Below are positions 35,256 to 43,754 of a stretch of DNA of 64,000 nucleotides, one piece after another (position 1 is the first letter of the stretch; the number at the start of each line of letters is the position of its first letter). Below the pieces are notes generated by a model. The model ran no database searches, was not told where the DNA came from, and saw only the letters and a program-made list of their open reading frames with translations. Source of the stretch: Burkholderiales bacterium GJ-E10 (GTDB lineage Bacteria > Pseudomonadota > Gammaproteobacteria > Burkholderiales > Burkholderiaceae_F); contig AP014683.1 in NCBI GenBank assembly GCA_000828975.1, positions 3,119,700-3,183,699 on the forward strand, in the 5' to 3' direction. Position numbers and translations under genes: made by a program.

Positions 35256-36207
35256 GGGAGAGATGCCCGCCGGCGGTCCGCGCGCCGGGATGGAGGACCC
35301 GTTGTGGGAGTGCTCGGGGGTTGCCGATCAGGAATTTCCGCCGGGATTGTATGTAGTCGCGACCCCTTTGGGGAATGCCGCCGATGTGACGCTTCGCGCA
35401 TTGTGGGTATTACGAAACGCCGATTGCATCGCCGCCGAAGACACGCGCACGACTGCGCCCCTGCTGGCGCGGTACGGGATCGGGCGGCCGCTGCTGGCGG
35501 CGCATCGCCATAACGAGGCGGAGGCGGCGCAGCGGGTGCTGGCCCGCCTCGCGCAAGGCGAGCGCGTCGCTCTGGTCAGCGATGCCGGCACGCCGGCGAT
35601 TTCGGATCCCGGCGCCCTGGTGGTGCGGGCGGCGGCGGATGCCGGCTTCCGCGTGATCCCGATTCCCGGGCCGAGCAGCATGACGGCGGTGCTGTCGGTG
35701 GCGGGCCTGCACCCCGGCGACGTCCGGTTCATCGGGTTTCCGCCCGCGGCCGTCCAGGCGCGCAAGCGCAAGTGGGCCGATCTCGCGGCGGAGCCGGGCG
35801 CGGCGGTGCTGTTCGAGGCGCCGCACCGCATGGTGCAGACTGCGGAGGAATTGGCCGCTGCGCTGGATCCGCAACGCGGTGTCGTGCTGGCCCGCGAGCT
35901 GACCAAGAAATTCGAAACCATCGTCCGGACGACCGTCGGCAACCTCCCTGCCGAGCTCGCGCGCGCCGCACCGCGGGGGGAATACGTGCTGGTGATCGAT
36001 GCGGTCGGGCGGGGTGCGCCGCGGCCTCAGGAGGAAATCGACGCCGCAACGATGCGCTGGCTGCAGGCCCTGGCCGGCGCCCTGCCGGCCTCGCGCGCCG
36101 CGGCGGTTGCCGCGGCGGCGAGCGGGCTGCCGCGGGATCTGCTCTATCGCGCGCTCTGCGCCGGCCGCGGCAGGGAGGAGGATCCAGCCGCCGATTCCGT
36201 TCCATAG
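35254..36207 (+). CDS. rsmI: 16S rRNA (cytidine(1402)-2'-O)-methyltransferase
   Basis: Methylates the 2'-O of C1402 in the ribosomal decoding centre. Motifs: GLYVVATPLGNAADVTLRAL, EDTRTTAPLLARYG, LVSDAGTPAISDPGALVV, IPGPSSMTAVLSVAG and FEAPHRM. AGGGAG precedes the ATG at 35254, giving 317 aa with a long N-terminus; ATG 35290 is nearer the usual start. Its 3' end overlaps rlpA, read on the other strand, by 64 nt. Confidence 0.94.
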   Translation: MGEMPAGGPRAGMEDPLWECSGVADQEFPPGLYVVATPLGNAADVTLRALWVLRNADCIAAEDTRTTAPLLARYGIGRPLLAAHRHNEAEAAQRVLARLAQGERVALVSDAGTPAISDPGALVVRAAADAGFRVIPIPGPSSMTAVLSVAGLHPGDVRFIGFPPAAVQARKRKWADLAAEPGAAVLFEAPHRMVQTAEELAAALDPQRGVVLARELTKKFETIVRTTVGNLPAELARAAPRGEYVLVIDAVGRGAPRPQEEIDAATMRWLQALAGALPASRAAAVAAAASGLPRDLLYRALCAGRGREEDPAADSVP

Positions 36208-37271
36208 GCGAAGACGATCGCCTGCCGTCCGAGGAATCGGGACAGACGGCGTGCCATGTCTTGCGCGCTCGTCCGGTCCGGCGTGTCGCCGATCAGGACC
36301 CGATTGAGGCGGTCCGAGCGCGCGACGCGTGCCTGGCGCGCCTGCGCCGGCAGCGGGGCCGCCTGCGGGGCGCCCAGCAGGAGATCGAGCCGGTCGCGCA
36401 AGGCGTCGGCATGTGCCGGGCTGGAAAAGGCGCCGAGTTGCACCGCCCAATGAGTTGCGGTGCCGCCGGTCGGCGGCTGCAGTTCGGGAGGGGGGTGATC
36501 CGCGTCGAGCAGAGCCTGAACCGGGTCGGGGGTGCCGTTGCGGCGATCGTCGTCTGCGGGCGGGGTGGCCGGCGGCGGGGAATCCGCTGCTGTACTGCGG
36601 ACCGGCGGCGAGTAGGTCGCGGGAACCACTCCGCCGGCCGGGGCCGCAGCCACCACCGGCCCCGGGGCGGCGGGCGTGCCGGGAGGGAGCGACAATGCCG
36701 CCAGCTTCGCGTCCGGCCGACCGGCCTTCCAGCTGCCGTCCGCGATCTCGCGATCGGTGATCCGCTCCACTTCGACCTCTCCGGTGCCCGGCCCTGCGAT
36801 CCCGAGCCGCGTCGCCGCCGCATAGGACAGATCGATCACGCGATCGAACAGGAACGGCCCCCGGTCGTTCACGCGCACGATCACGCTGCGGCCGTTGCGC
36901 AGGTTCGTCACCCGGGCGTAGCTGGGAATCGGCAAGGTCGGGTGCGCGGCCGTCATCGCGAACATGTCGTACGGTTCGCCGCTGGCGGTGCGGTTCCCTT
37001 GGTACTGGCGACCGTACCAGGACGCGATACCGCGCTGCCGGAACGGAACGTCCCGGGTGAGTGGAACGTAGCGTCGTCCCAAGGCGAAGTACGGCCGGTT
37101 GGCGTAGGGATCGAGCGGTTCGATGCGCGGGGTCGCATCCGCTTCCTGGCCAAGGTGCGGCGGCACCGTGGCGGGGGGGCCGTCGTTGGCGTAATAGTGC
37201 GGGTGCGGAACCGAGGCGCAGCCGCCGAGAATCAGCAAGGCAGTCAGGCCGAGCGTGCGCGTACGAGCCAT
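36144..37271 (-). CDS. rlpA: Septal ring lytic transglycosylase-type lipoprotein
   Basis: A 375-aa lipoprotein (signal LGLTALLILGGC). The double-psi barrel is at about residues 85-175: GIASWYGRQYQGNRTASGE and VIVRVNDRGPF, where the Asp is the known catalytic residue. A Pro/Ala-rich linker leads to a C-terminal SPOR domain (HWAVQLGAFSSPAHADALRD) that binds denuded septal glycan. Last in the mrdA-rodA-rlpA order. Its 3' end is inside rsmI on the other strand. Confidence 0.92.
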   Translation of the reverse strand: MARTRTLGLTALLILGGCASVPHPHYYANDGPPATVPPHLGQEADATPRIEPLDPYANRPYFALGRRYVPLTRDVPFRQRGIASWYGRQYQGNRTASGEPYDMFAMTAAHPTLPIPSYARVTNLRNGRSVIVRVNDRGPFLFDRVIDLSYAAATRLGIAGPGTGEVEVERITDREIADGSWKAGRPDAKLAALSLPPGTPAAPGPVVAAAPAGGVVPATYSPPVRSTAADSPPPATPPADDDRRNGTPDPVQALLDADHPPPELQPPTGGTATHWAVQLGAFSSPAHADALRDRLDLLLGAPQAAPLPAQARQARVARSDRLNRVLIGDTPDRTSAQDMARRLSRFLGRQAIVFAYGTESAAGSSSLPRPAQSAR

Positions 37272-37288
37272 GTCGGGTGTCCTGTGGG

Positions 37289-38404
37289 TCAGCTCTGAAC
37301 GAGCGGCCGATGCCGCTGGATCGCCATCAGCATTCCACACGCGATCCCGATCGTCGTCAATGCGGTGCCGCCGTAGCTGATGAGCGGCAGGGGTACGCCG
37401 ACCACCGGAAGGATGCCGCTCACCATGCCCATGTTCACGAAGGCATAGGTGAACAGGATCATCGCGATCGAGCCGGCAAGCAGCCGCCCGAACGGCGTCG
37501 CCGCATGTTGCGCGATGCTGAGCGCCCGCGCCACGAGCATCGAGAACAGCGCCAGGAGGACCAGGTTGCCGATCAGGCCGAACTCTTCGGAGTAGACCGC
37601 GAAGATGAAGTCCGTGGTCCGTTCGGGGATGAACTCCAGGTGCGCCTGCGTTCCCTGCATCCATCCCTTGCCGAACATGCCGCCGGAGCCGATGGCGATC
37701 ATCGATTGCAGGGTGTGGAAGCCCTTGCCGAGCGGATCGGACGACGGGTTGAGCAGCGTGAGAATGCGGTTGCGCTGGTAATCGTGCAGGAACATCCAGA
37801 CGACCGGCAGCGCCGCCAGGGCCGCGGCAGCCATCGCGGCCAGCCAGCGCCAAGGCAGCCCGGCGAAGAAGATCACGTAGAAGCCGGCGGCAAGGACGAG
37901 GAGCGCGGTGCCGAGATCCGGCTGGCGCGCGATGAGTCCCACCGGCACGAGCACCAGTGCGAAGGCGACGAGGAAGTCGGCGGTGCGCAGACTCTCCGCG
38001 CGCTTCTGGAAATACCAGGCCAGCACCAGCGGCACGCCAAGCTTCATGATTTCCGCAGGCTGGAAGCGGGTGAAGCCGAGGTCGAGCCAGCGGCGGGCGC
38101 CGTTGACCGAAACGCCGGCCACCAGCACGGCAAGCAGCGCAAGCAGGCCCACGGCATAGACGGGCACCGCCGCGCGCAGGAGGAGCCGGGGCGGAATCGC
38201 CGCGGTGCCGAGCATCAGCGCACCCGCAAAGGCGAAGTTGCGCAGCTGGCCGGTGAAATGGCTCGGTTGATCGGATGCCGCCGAGTAGAGCGTGGCCAGG
38301 CCGACGAGCATCAGCGCGCCCAGCGTCGTCACCAGGGCGGGATCGATCAGATCGGCGAACCGCCGCGCGAAGTTGCGTGCCACCGTCCGGGCGTTCGCGT
38401 TCAT
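37289..38404 (-). CDS. rodA: Rod-shape peptidoglycan glycosyltransferase RodA
   Basis: SEDS-family glycan polymerase of the elongasome, 371 aa with ten helices. Conserved: GARRWLDLGFTRFQPAEIMK, LIARQPDLGTALLVLAAGFY (with the catalytic Asp), EFIPERTTDFIFAVYSEEFG, and GVPLPLISYGGTAL. The ATG at 38404 overlaps the mrdA stop by 4 nt; rlpA follows after 17 nt. Confidence 0.96.
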   Translation of the reverse strand: MNANARTVARNFARRFADLIDPALVTTLGALMLVGLATLYSAASDQPSHFTGQLRNFAFAGALMLGTAAIPPRLLLRAAVPVYAVGLLALLAVLVAGVSVNGARRWLDLGFTRFQPAEIMKLGVPLVLAWYFQKRAESLRTADFLVAFALVLVPVGLIARQPDLGTALLVLAAGFYVIFFAGLPWRWLAAMAAAALAALPVVWMFLHDYQRNRILTLLNPSSDPLGKGFHTLQSMIAIGSGGMFGKGWMQGTQAHLEFIPERTTDFIFAVYSEEFGLIGNLVLLALFSMLVARALSIAQHAATPFGRLLAGSIAMILFTYAFVNMGMVSGILPVVGVPLPLISYGGTALTTIGIACGMLMAIQRHRPLVQS

Positions 38405-40278
38405 TTGGCGTCCTTCTCTGCGGCCGGCTCCCGGCCCAGCAGGTAGTAGTCGAGTACTTCGCGCGCGATCGGGGCCGCTGCCTCGGAGCCCCAGCCGCCG
38501 TTCTCCACCAGCACGGCAAGCGCGATTTTCGGCTGCACGCCCGGCTGCGCCGGCGCGAAGGAGATGAAGAGCGAGTGGTCGCGATGGCGTTCGGAAATCT
38601 GCGAGGCATGGTATTTCGCGCCCTGCGCAATGCCAACGACCTGGGCCGTGCCGGTCTTCCCCGCCGCCTGATACGGCGCGCCCTTGAACACGTGGTACGC
38701 GGTGCCCTCGGGCGACGTCGTCACGCCGACCATGGCGGCGCGCACCAGGGCGACGTATTCCGGATCCAGCGGGATGCGGGCGGATTCCTTGTCGACCACC
38801 TTGGTCCGTTTGCCCGTGTTGGGATCCTCGATTTCCTTGACGAGGTGGGGCCGCATCACGACGCCGCCGTTGGCGAGGGTGGCCACTGCATGGGCCAGCT
38901 GCAGCAGGGTGAAGGCGTTCTTTCCCTGTCCGATCCCGAGGGAGATGGTTTCCCCCCGGTACCACTTCTGGTGGAAGCGGCGCCAGTTCCAGGCGGTCGA
39001 GGGCAGCACACCGCGCGATTCTCCGTCGAGGTCGATCCCGGTCAGCTGCCCGAAGCCGAAGGGCTTCATGAAATCGTGGATCGCATCGACGCCGAGGTCG
39101 TTGGCGACCGAGTAGTAATACACGTCGCTGGATACCACGATGGAACGGTACAGGTCGACCATGCCGTGCCCGCCCTGCGTGCCCCCTTCACGGAACATGT
39201 GTCCGCCAAAGTCGAAATAGCCCGGATCGAGCATCGTGCTGTCCGGGCGCCGCTTGCCCAGTTCCAGTGCCGCGAGCGCCATGAACGGCTTGTACGTCGA
39301 GCCGATCGGATAGGTGCCGCGCAAGGCGCGGTTGAGCAGCGGCTTGTCCGGGTCGTCGTTCAGAGCCTTCCAGTCGGTGCTGTCGATGCCGTCGACGAAC
39401 AGGTTCGGGTCGAACGTCGGCATGGAGACGAACGCCAGCACATCGCCGGTCGCGGGCTCGATGGCGATGAGGGCGCCGCGCCGCGTGCCGAAGGCGCGTT
39501 CGACGACCTCCTGCAGCTTGAGGTCGATCGACAGGATCAGATTGTTGCCCGGCTTGGGCGGCGTGCGTGCCAGCGTCCGGACCGGGTGCCCGCCGGCGGT
39601 GATTTCCATCTTGTCGTAGCCGGTCGTGCCGTGCAGCGCCTGCTCGTAGCTTTCCTCGACATCCAGCTTGCCGATGTAGTTGGTGCCGTCATAGTTCGCC
39701 GGATCGGCGAAGCGGCGGATGCGGGCCTCGTCGGCATCGCTGATCCGACCGATGTAGCCGAGCACGTGCGACGCGGTCTTGCCGAGCGGGTACTGCCGGA
39801 ACAGGCGCGCGTGCAAGGCCACGCCGGGAAAGCGGAACCGCTCGACGGCGAAGCGCGCTACCTCGGAGTCGGTGAGTTTCGTCCGGATCGGCACGGAACG
39901 CAGGCGCTTGTAGTCCGACAGCGTCTTGAAGAACCGCCGCCGGTCGCGCGGGGTGATCTCGATCACCTCGGACAGGGCGTGGATGGTCTGTTCGAGATCG
40001 GTTACGTTGGCGGGCTCGATCTCCAGCGTGTACGCCGAGAAATTCGTCGCCAGCACCGCGCCCGTGCGGTCGACGATCAGGCCCCGGTTGGGCGTGACCG
40101 GCACGAGCGCCGTGCGGTTCTGTTCGGCGCGCGCCTTGTATTCGCGGTAGCGCACCACCTGCAGCCAGCCGAATCGCGCAAGCAGGGCCGAGAACCCGCC
40201 GGCGACCAAGGCCGACGCTGCCACGAGGCGTCCGCGGAAGCGCTGGATGTCCTGTTCGGGATTGCGTAAGGGCTTCAT
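38401..40278 (-). CDS. mrdA: Penicillin-binding protein 2
   Basis: Transpeptidase partner of RodA in lateral wall synthesis, 625 aa. One N-terminal membrane helix, the PBP dimerisation region (VTPNRGLIVDRTGAVLATN), then the transpeptidase with S327 in GSTYKPF, SSDVYYYSV (SxN-type box) and AGKTGTAQ (KTG). The start at 40278 (MKPLRNPEQD) is chosen because upstream in-frame codons add unconserved residues in the divergent gap. mreBCD, often just upstream, is not in this window. Confidence 0.95.
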   Translation of the reverse strand: MKPLRNPEQDIQRFRGRLVAASALVAGGFSALLARFGWLQVVRYREYKARAEQNRTALVPVTPNRGLIVDRTGAVLATNFSAYTLEIEPANVTDLEQTIHALSEVIEITPRDRRRFFKTLSDYKRLRSVPIRTKLTDSEVARFAVERFRFPGVALHARLFRQYPLGKTASHVLGYIGRISDADEARIRRFADPANYDGTNYIGKLDVEESYEQALHGTTGYDKMEITAGGHPVRTLARTPPKPGNNLILSIDLKLQEVVERAFGTRRGALIAIEPATGDVLAFVSMPTFDPNLFVDGIDSTDWKALNDDPDKPLLNRALRGTYPIGSTYKPFMALAALELGKRRPDSTMLDPGYFDFGGHMFREGGTQGGHGMVDLYRSIVVSSDVYYYSVANDLGVDAIHDFMKPFGFGQLTGIDLDGESRGVLPSTAWNWRRFHQKWYRGETISLGIGQGKNAFTLLQLAHAVATLANGGVVMRPHLVKEIEDPNTGKRTKVVDKESARIPLDPEYVALVRAAMVGVTTSPEGTAYHVFKGAPYQAAGKTGTAQVVGIAQGAKYHASQISERHRDHSLFISFAPAQPGVQPKIALAVLVENGGWGSEAAAPIAREVLDYYLLGREPAAEKDAK

Positions 40279-40366
40279 GGAGCCGAGTTGCCGGGCCGCT
40301 GCGGTTGGGTTGGAGGAGGCTTGCGCAGGGGGAATCGATCCGGATCGGGCCGCGCAAACCGGTATT

Positions 40367-41302
40367 ATGGCAACGATGAAAACCAATCGTCGCGAACCGC
40401 TTCCCTGGCATCACCCGAAGGAGTCGGAGGACGATCCCTCCGCCCAGGAGCGCATCCAGGCGATCATGCGGTCGCCGAGCTATGAACCGGCCGATCAGGA
40501 CACCCGGTTTCTGTCGAGCGATGGCATGCGGGGGGTCCGGCTGCAGCTGGATTACTCCAAGGCGGAAGAACTGCTCGAGCGCCACGGCATCGAGCACACC
40601 ATCGTCGTCTTCGGCAGTACGCGGATCCGGGAGCCCGCCGCAGCGCAGCGCGCCGTGCAGATGCTGCAGGCCCAGGCGGCGCGGATCGGCGACACCGACA
40701 CCGTTGCGGCCGCGGAGCACCGGCGCAGGATCGCGGTGGCTGAACGCATCCTGGCCAAGAGCCGGTACTACGACGTGGCGCGCGAGTTCGGCCGCCTGGT
40801 CGCATCGGGCGGGAACGGACCGGGCGATTCGCGCGTCACGGTAATGACGGGCGGCGGGCCGGGCATCATGGAGGCGGCAAACCGGGGGGCGTTCGACGTC
40901 GGCGCGGAGTCCATCGGGCTGAACATCTCGTTGCCGCACGAGCAGTATCCGAACCCCTACATCACCCCGGAACTGTGTCTGCGTTTCCACTATTTCGCAC
41001 TGCGCAAGATGCATTTCCTGATGCGCGCGCGGGCGCTCGTCGCGTTTCCGGGCGGATTCGGCACCTTTGACGAATTGTTCGAAACCCTCACCCTGATCCA
41101 GACGCGCAAGCTCGATCCGGTGCCGGTCGTGCTGATCGGCCGGGATTACTGGCGTCGCGCCTTCGACGTCGACTTCCTCGTCGACGAGGGGGTGATCGAT
41201 GGCGAGGACCGCGAACTGTTCTGGTATGCCGAGTCCGCCGAGGACGCCTGGAACGGCATTCTGCAATGGCACGAAAACAACGGGACGCCGCTCTATCCGT
41301 AA
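40367..41302 (+). CDS. LOG-family (TIGR00730-like) protein
   Basis: A 311-aa Rossmann-fold protein related to lysine decarboxylase-like LOG phosphoribohydrolases: VMTGGGPGIMEAANRGAF and VAFPGGFGTFDELFETLTL are the nucleotide-binding and catalytic motifs. Members release cytokinin bases or cleave nucleotide monophosphates; long bacterial ones like this are poorly characterised. ATG 40367 or 40376 are both possible; neither has a clear ribosome site. Divergent from mrdA over 88 nt. Confidence 0.88.
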   Translation: MATMKTNRREPLPWHHPKESEDDPSAQERIQAIMRSPSYEPADQDTRFLSSDGMRGVRLQLDYSKAEELLERHGIEHTIVVFGSTRIREPAAAQRAVQMLQAQAARIGDTDTVAAAEHRRRIAVAERILAKSRYYDVAREFGRLVASGGNGPGDSRVTVMTGGGPGIMEAANRGAFDVGAESIGLNISLPHEQYPNPYITPELCLRFHYFALRKMHFLMRARALVAFPGGFGTFDELFETLTLIQTRKLDPVPVVLIGRDYWRRAFDVDFLVDEGVIDGEDRELFWYAESAEDAWNGILQWHENNGTPLYP

Positions 41303-41365
41303 CGCCTCCCTGCCGGCAATGGCATCCCTCTGCCGCATGGGAAGATCGACCAGGGGGTAAGAAAA

Positions 41366-42766
41366 ATGAAAATTTCCTTTCACGGTGCCGATCGCGACGT
41401 TACCGGTTCCTGCCACCTCGTCGAGTGCGCGGGGCTGCGCATCCTGATCGACTGCGGGCTGGTCCAGGGCGACCGCGAACTGGAGCAGCGCAACCGTGCG
41501 CCGTTCGGGTTCGATCCGAAGTCGATCGATTTCGTGCTGCTGACCCACGCGCACCTCGATCACTGCGGACGGCTGCCCTTGCTCGCCAAGCGGGGATTCG
41601 GCGGCGAGATCATCGCCACGTCCGCCACGCGCGACCTGGCGCGGATCGTCATGCTCGATTCCGCCCATCTGCAGGAAGAGGAAGAGCGCCACGCGCGGTA
41701 CCGCCGCGAGCACGACCGCCACGGCGATCACCGCCCGCAGATCGACGAGACGGCGTTGTATACGACGCTCGACGCGCTCGATAGCCTGGACCGTTTCGGC
41801 CGTGTCGCCTCGTACGGCGAGGCGTTTTCGCTGGCGCCGGGCGTGCGGGCAACGTTCTTCGACGCCGGACACATCGCAGGCTCAGCCAGCGTTTTCCTCG
41901 AACTCGAGGAAAACGGCAAGCGGCGTACGGTGACGTTCTCGGGCGACCTCGGCAACCAGGGGCGGCCGCTGCTGCGCGCGCCGGTGGCGCCGCCGCATTC
42001 CGATGTCGTGGTGATGGAGACGACCTACGGCGACCGCCTTCACAAGCCGATTGCGCCGTCGATCGAAGAACTCTACGCCGCGATTCACGAGGTCTTCGAG
42101 CATGGCGGCAACGTCGTCATCCCGACGTTTGCCCTCGAGCGTGCGCAGGAGATCCTGTGGTTCCTGCGGGAAGGCCAGGAGAAAGGCCGCATCTCGGAAA
42201 TGGCCCAGGTCTTTCTCGATTCTCCGATGGCGATTTCGGCGACCCAGATTTTCGAGCGGCATCCGGAGTGCTTCGAACCGAATGTGGCCAAGCTGTTTCA
42301 CGGCGGCGGGGATCCGTTCGCGCTGCCGGGCCTGCACTTCACGCGCGATGCGACGGAGAGCATCGCCATCAACCGCTTCCGGTCGGGCGCGATCATCCTG
42401 GCGGGCGCCGGCATGTGCAACGGCGGGCGGGTCCGCCACCATCTGCGCCAGAATCTCTGGCGCTCGAACTGCGCCGTGGTGTTCGTCGGCTATGCCGCGC
42501 GCGGCACGCTGGCCCGGCGGATCATCGATGGCGCGCAGACCGTGCGGATCTTCAGCGAAGATGTGCCGGTTCGTGCGCACGTCCACACCATCAACGGATT
42601 TTCCGCGCACGCGGACCGCGACGAGCTGCTTGCCTGGCATCGCGCGATCCGCCCGCCGCGGACCTTCCTGGTTCACGGCGAGCCGGAGGTCATGCAGTCG
42701 TTCGCCGGCCTGCTCGAAGGAAGCCGGGTGGAGATGCCGGAGTTCGGGCAGGAATTCGAGATCTAG
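41366..42766 (+). CDS. MBL-fold/beta-CASP metallohydrolase (RNA-processing type)
   Basis: A 466-aa metallo-beta-lactamase/beta-CASP/RMMBL protein of the CPSF-like group. The zinc site is LTHAHLDHCGRLP (H61, H63, D65, H66); DAGHIAGSASVFLE, FSGDLGNQGRPLL and TTYGDRLH follow. The beta-CASP part has VVIPTFALERAQEIL, and the C-terminal ARVHTINGFSAHAD-like segment (AHVHTINGFSAHADRDEL) is the RMMBL motif. Probably an RNase; substrates unknown. GGGGG precedes the ATG at a workable distance. Confidence 0.9.
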   Translation: MKISFHGADRDVTGSCHLVECAGLRILIDCGLVQGDRELEQRNRAPFGFDPKSIDFVLLTHAHLDHCGRLPLLAKRGFGGEIIATSATRDLARIVMLDSAHLQEEEERHARYRREHDRHGDHRPQIDETALYTTLDALDSLDRFGRVASYGEAFSLAPGVRATFFDAGHIAGSASVFLELEENGKRRTVTFSGDLGNQGRPLLRAPVAPPHSDVVVMETTYGDRLHKPIAPSIEELYAAIHEVFEHGGNVVIPTFALERAQEILWFLREGQEKGRISEMAQVFLDSPMAISATQIFERHPECFEPNVAKLFHGGGDPFALPGLHFTRDATESIAINRFRSGAIILAGAGMCNGGRVRHHLRQNLWRSNCAVVFVGYAARGTLARRIIDGAQTVRIFSEDVPVRAHVHTINGFSAHADRDELLAWHRAIRPPRTFLVHGEPEVMQSFAGLLEGSRVEMPEFGQEFEI

Positions 42767-42872
42767 TCTCGATCCCATGCGCGGCGCGGCGCGGTGCCGC
42801 GCCGTCACACGGGGACTTCGCTCCGGGCCGGTCGCTCAGACATCGGCGGGATTCCGGGCGGCACGCATGCCC

Positions 42873-43481
42873 CTACTGGGCGAGACCTTCCGCGCGCAAC
42901 GCCTCCTGCACCTGGGGTCGTCGGCCCACCCGGTCCTGGTATGCAGCCAGAGCCGGCCACCGTCCCAAATCGATTCCAACGTGCCGAGCCCAGGACAGCA
43001 CGACAAACAGATACGCGTCGGCAATCGTAAACCGGCTTCCCATCAAGTAGTCGCCCTCGCCCAGTCTCGCAGCGACCCAATCCAGGCGCCGTCCGATACG
43101 TTCCCGTTGCCGGGTTTTCTGGCTGCTGTCGCTGGCCGGGTCGAAGAGCGGCGAAAACTGCTTATGCAGTTCCGTCGAGATGAAGTTCAGCCATTCCTGC
43201 ACGCGATAGCGTTCGATCGTTCCGTTGGCCGGCGCCAATCCGCTGTCCGGGCTTTGGTCCGCCAGGTATTGCACGATCGCGGGCCCTTCCGTCAGCAATG
43301 TCCCGTCGGGCAATTCGAGAGCGGGAACGTAGCCCTTGCCGTTGATGGCGCGGAAATCCGCGCCATCCTGGGTCATCCCGGACCGCAGGTCGACTCGGAC
43401 GAGTTGCGCGGGAAGACCGGCCTCCCGGAGGACGATGTGCGGGGACAGGGAACAGGCGCCGGGGGAGTAATAGAGTTTCAT
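42873..43481 (-). CDS. Glutathione S-transferase
   Basis: A 202-aa beta-class-like GST. The N-terminal thioredoxin-like domain reads MKLYYSPGACSLSPHIVLRE (Cys10 typical of beta class) and ELPDGTLLTEGPAIVQYLAD (Ser binding glutathione). The C-terminal helical domain includes YLMGSRFTIADAYLFVVLSW. Substrate not evident. Convergent with the metallohydrolase; the second IS lies 270 nt upstream of its start. Confidence 0.93.
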   Translation of the reverse strand: MKLYYSPGACSLSPHIVLREAGLPAQLVRVDLRSGMTQDGADFRAINGKGYVPALELPDGTLLTEGPAIVQYLADQSPDSGLAPANGTIERYRVQEWLNFISTELHKQFSPLFDPASDSSQKTRQRERIGRRLDWVAARLGEGDYLMGSRFTIADAYLFVVLSWARHVGIDLGRWPALAAYQDRVGRRPQVQEALRAEGLAQ

Positions 43482-43754
43482 GGAACCTCCTTCTTGGATT
43501 CGGTTGAGAATTTACGTCCGCAATCGCGTCGGTTCATTGAATGTTTTTGAGCTGTCGCTTCCGATCTTTTCACTTGGCAACGCGAGGATCGTTCTCCTCG
43601 GTGTGCGCCTTCTGACGGGTTTCGGGCGATCCCGAGTCTTCCGGATCAAGACAGGCGTGTTGCGGAATCCGGGTTGCGCCCCGATGGCTTCCGTGTAGGA
43701 GTCAACGAGGGTCCTGCTGCGGCAGGCTACCCCTTCTGCCGCGCAGACTCCTAG

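Noticed and set aside
13931-43754. A composite transposon carrying 30 kb
   Set aside because: The interior holds core genes (lipA, lipB, coaX, cyo, mrdA, rodA, rsmI) in normal clade order, so mobilisation as one unit is unlikely. Inversion is the better reading.
43482-43754. Possible gene between the GST and the second IS
   Set aside because: Frames are short and lack starts with ribosome sites. Only a small hairpin at 43719-43742 was seen.
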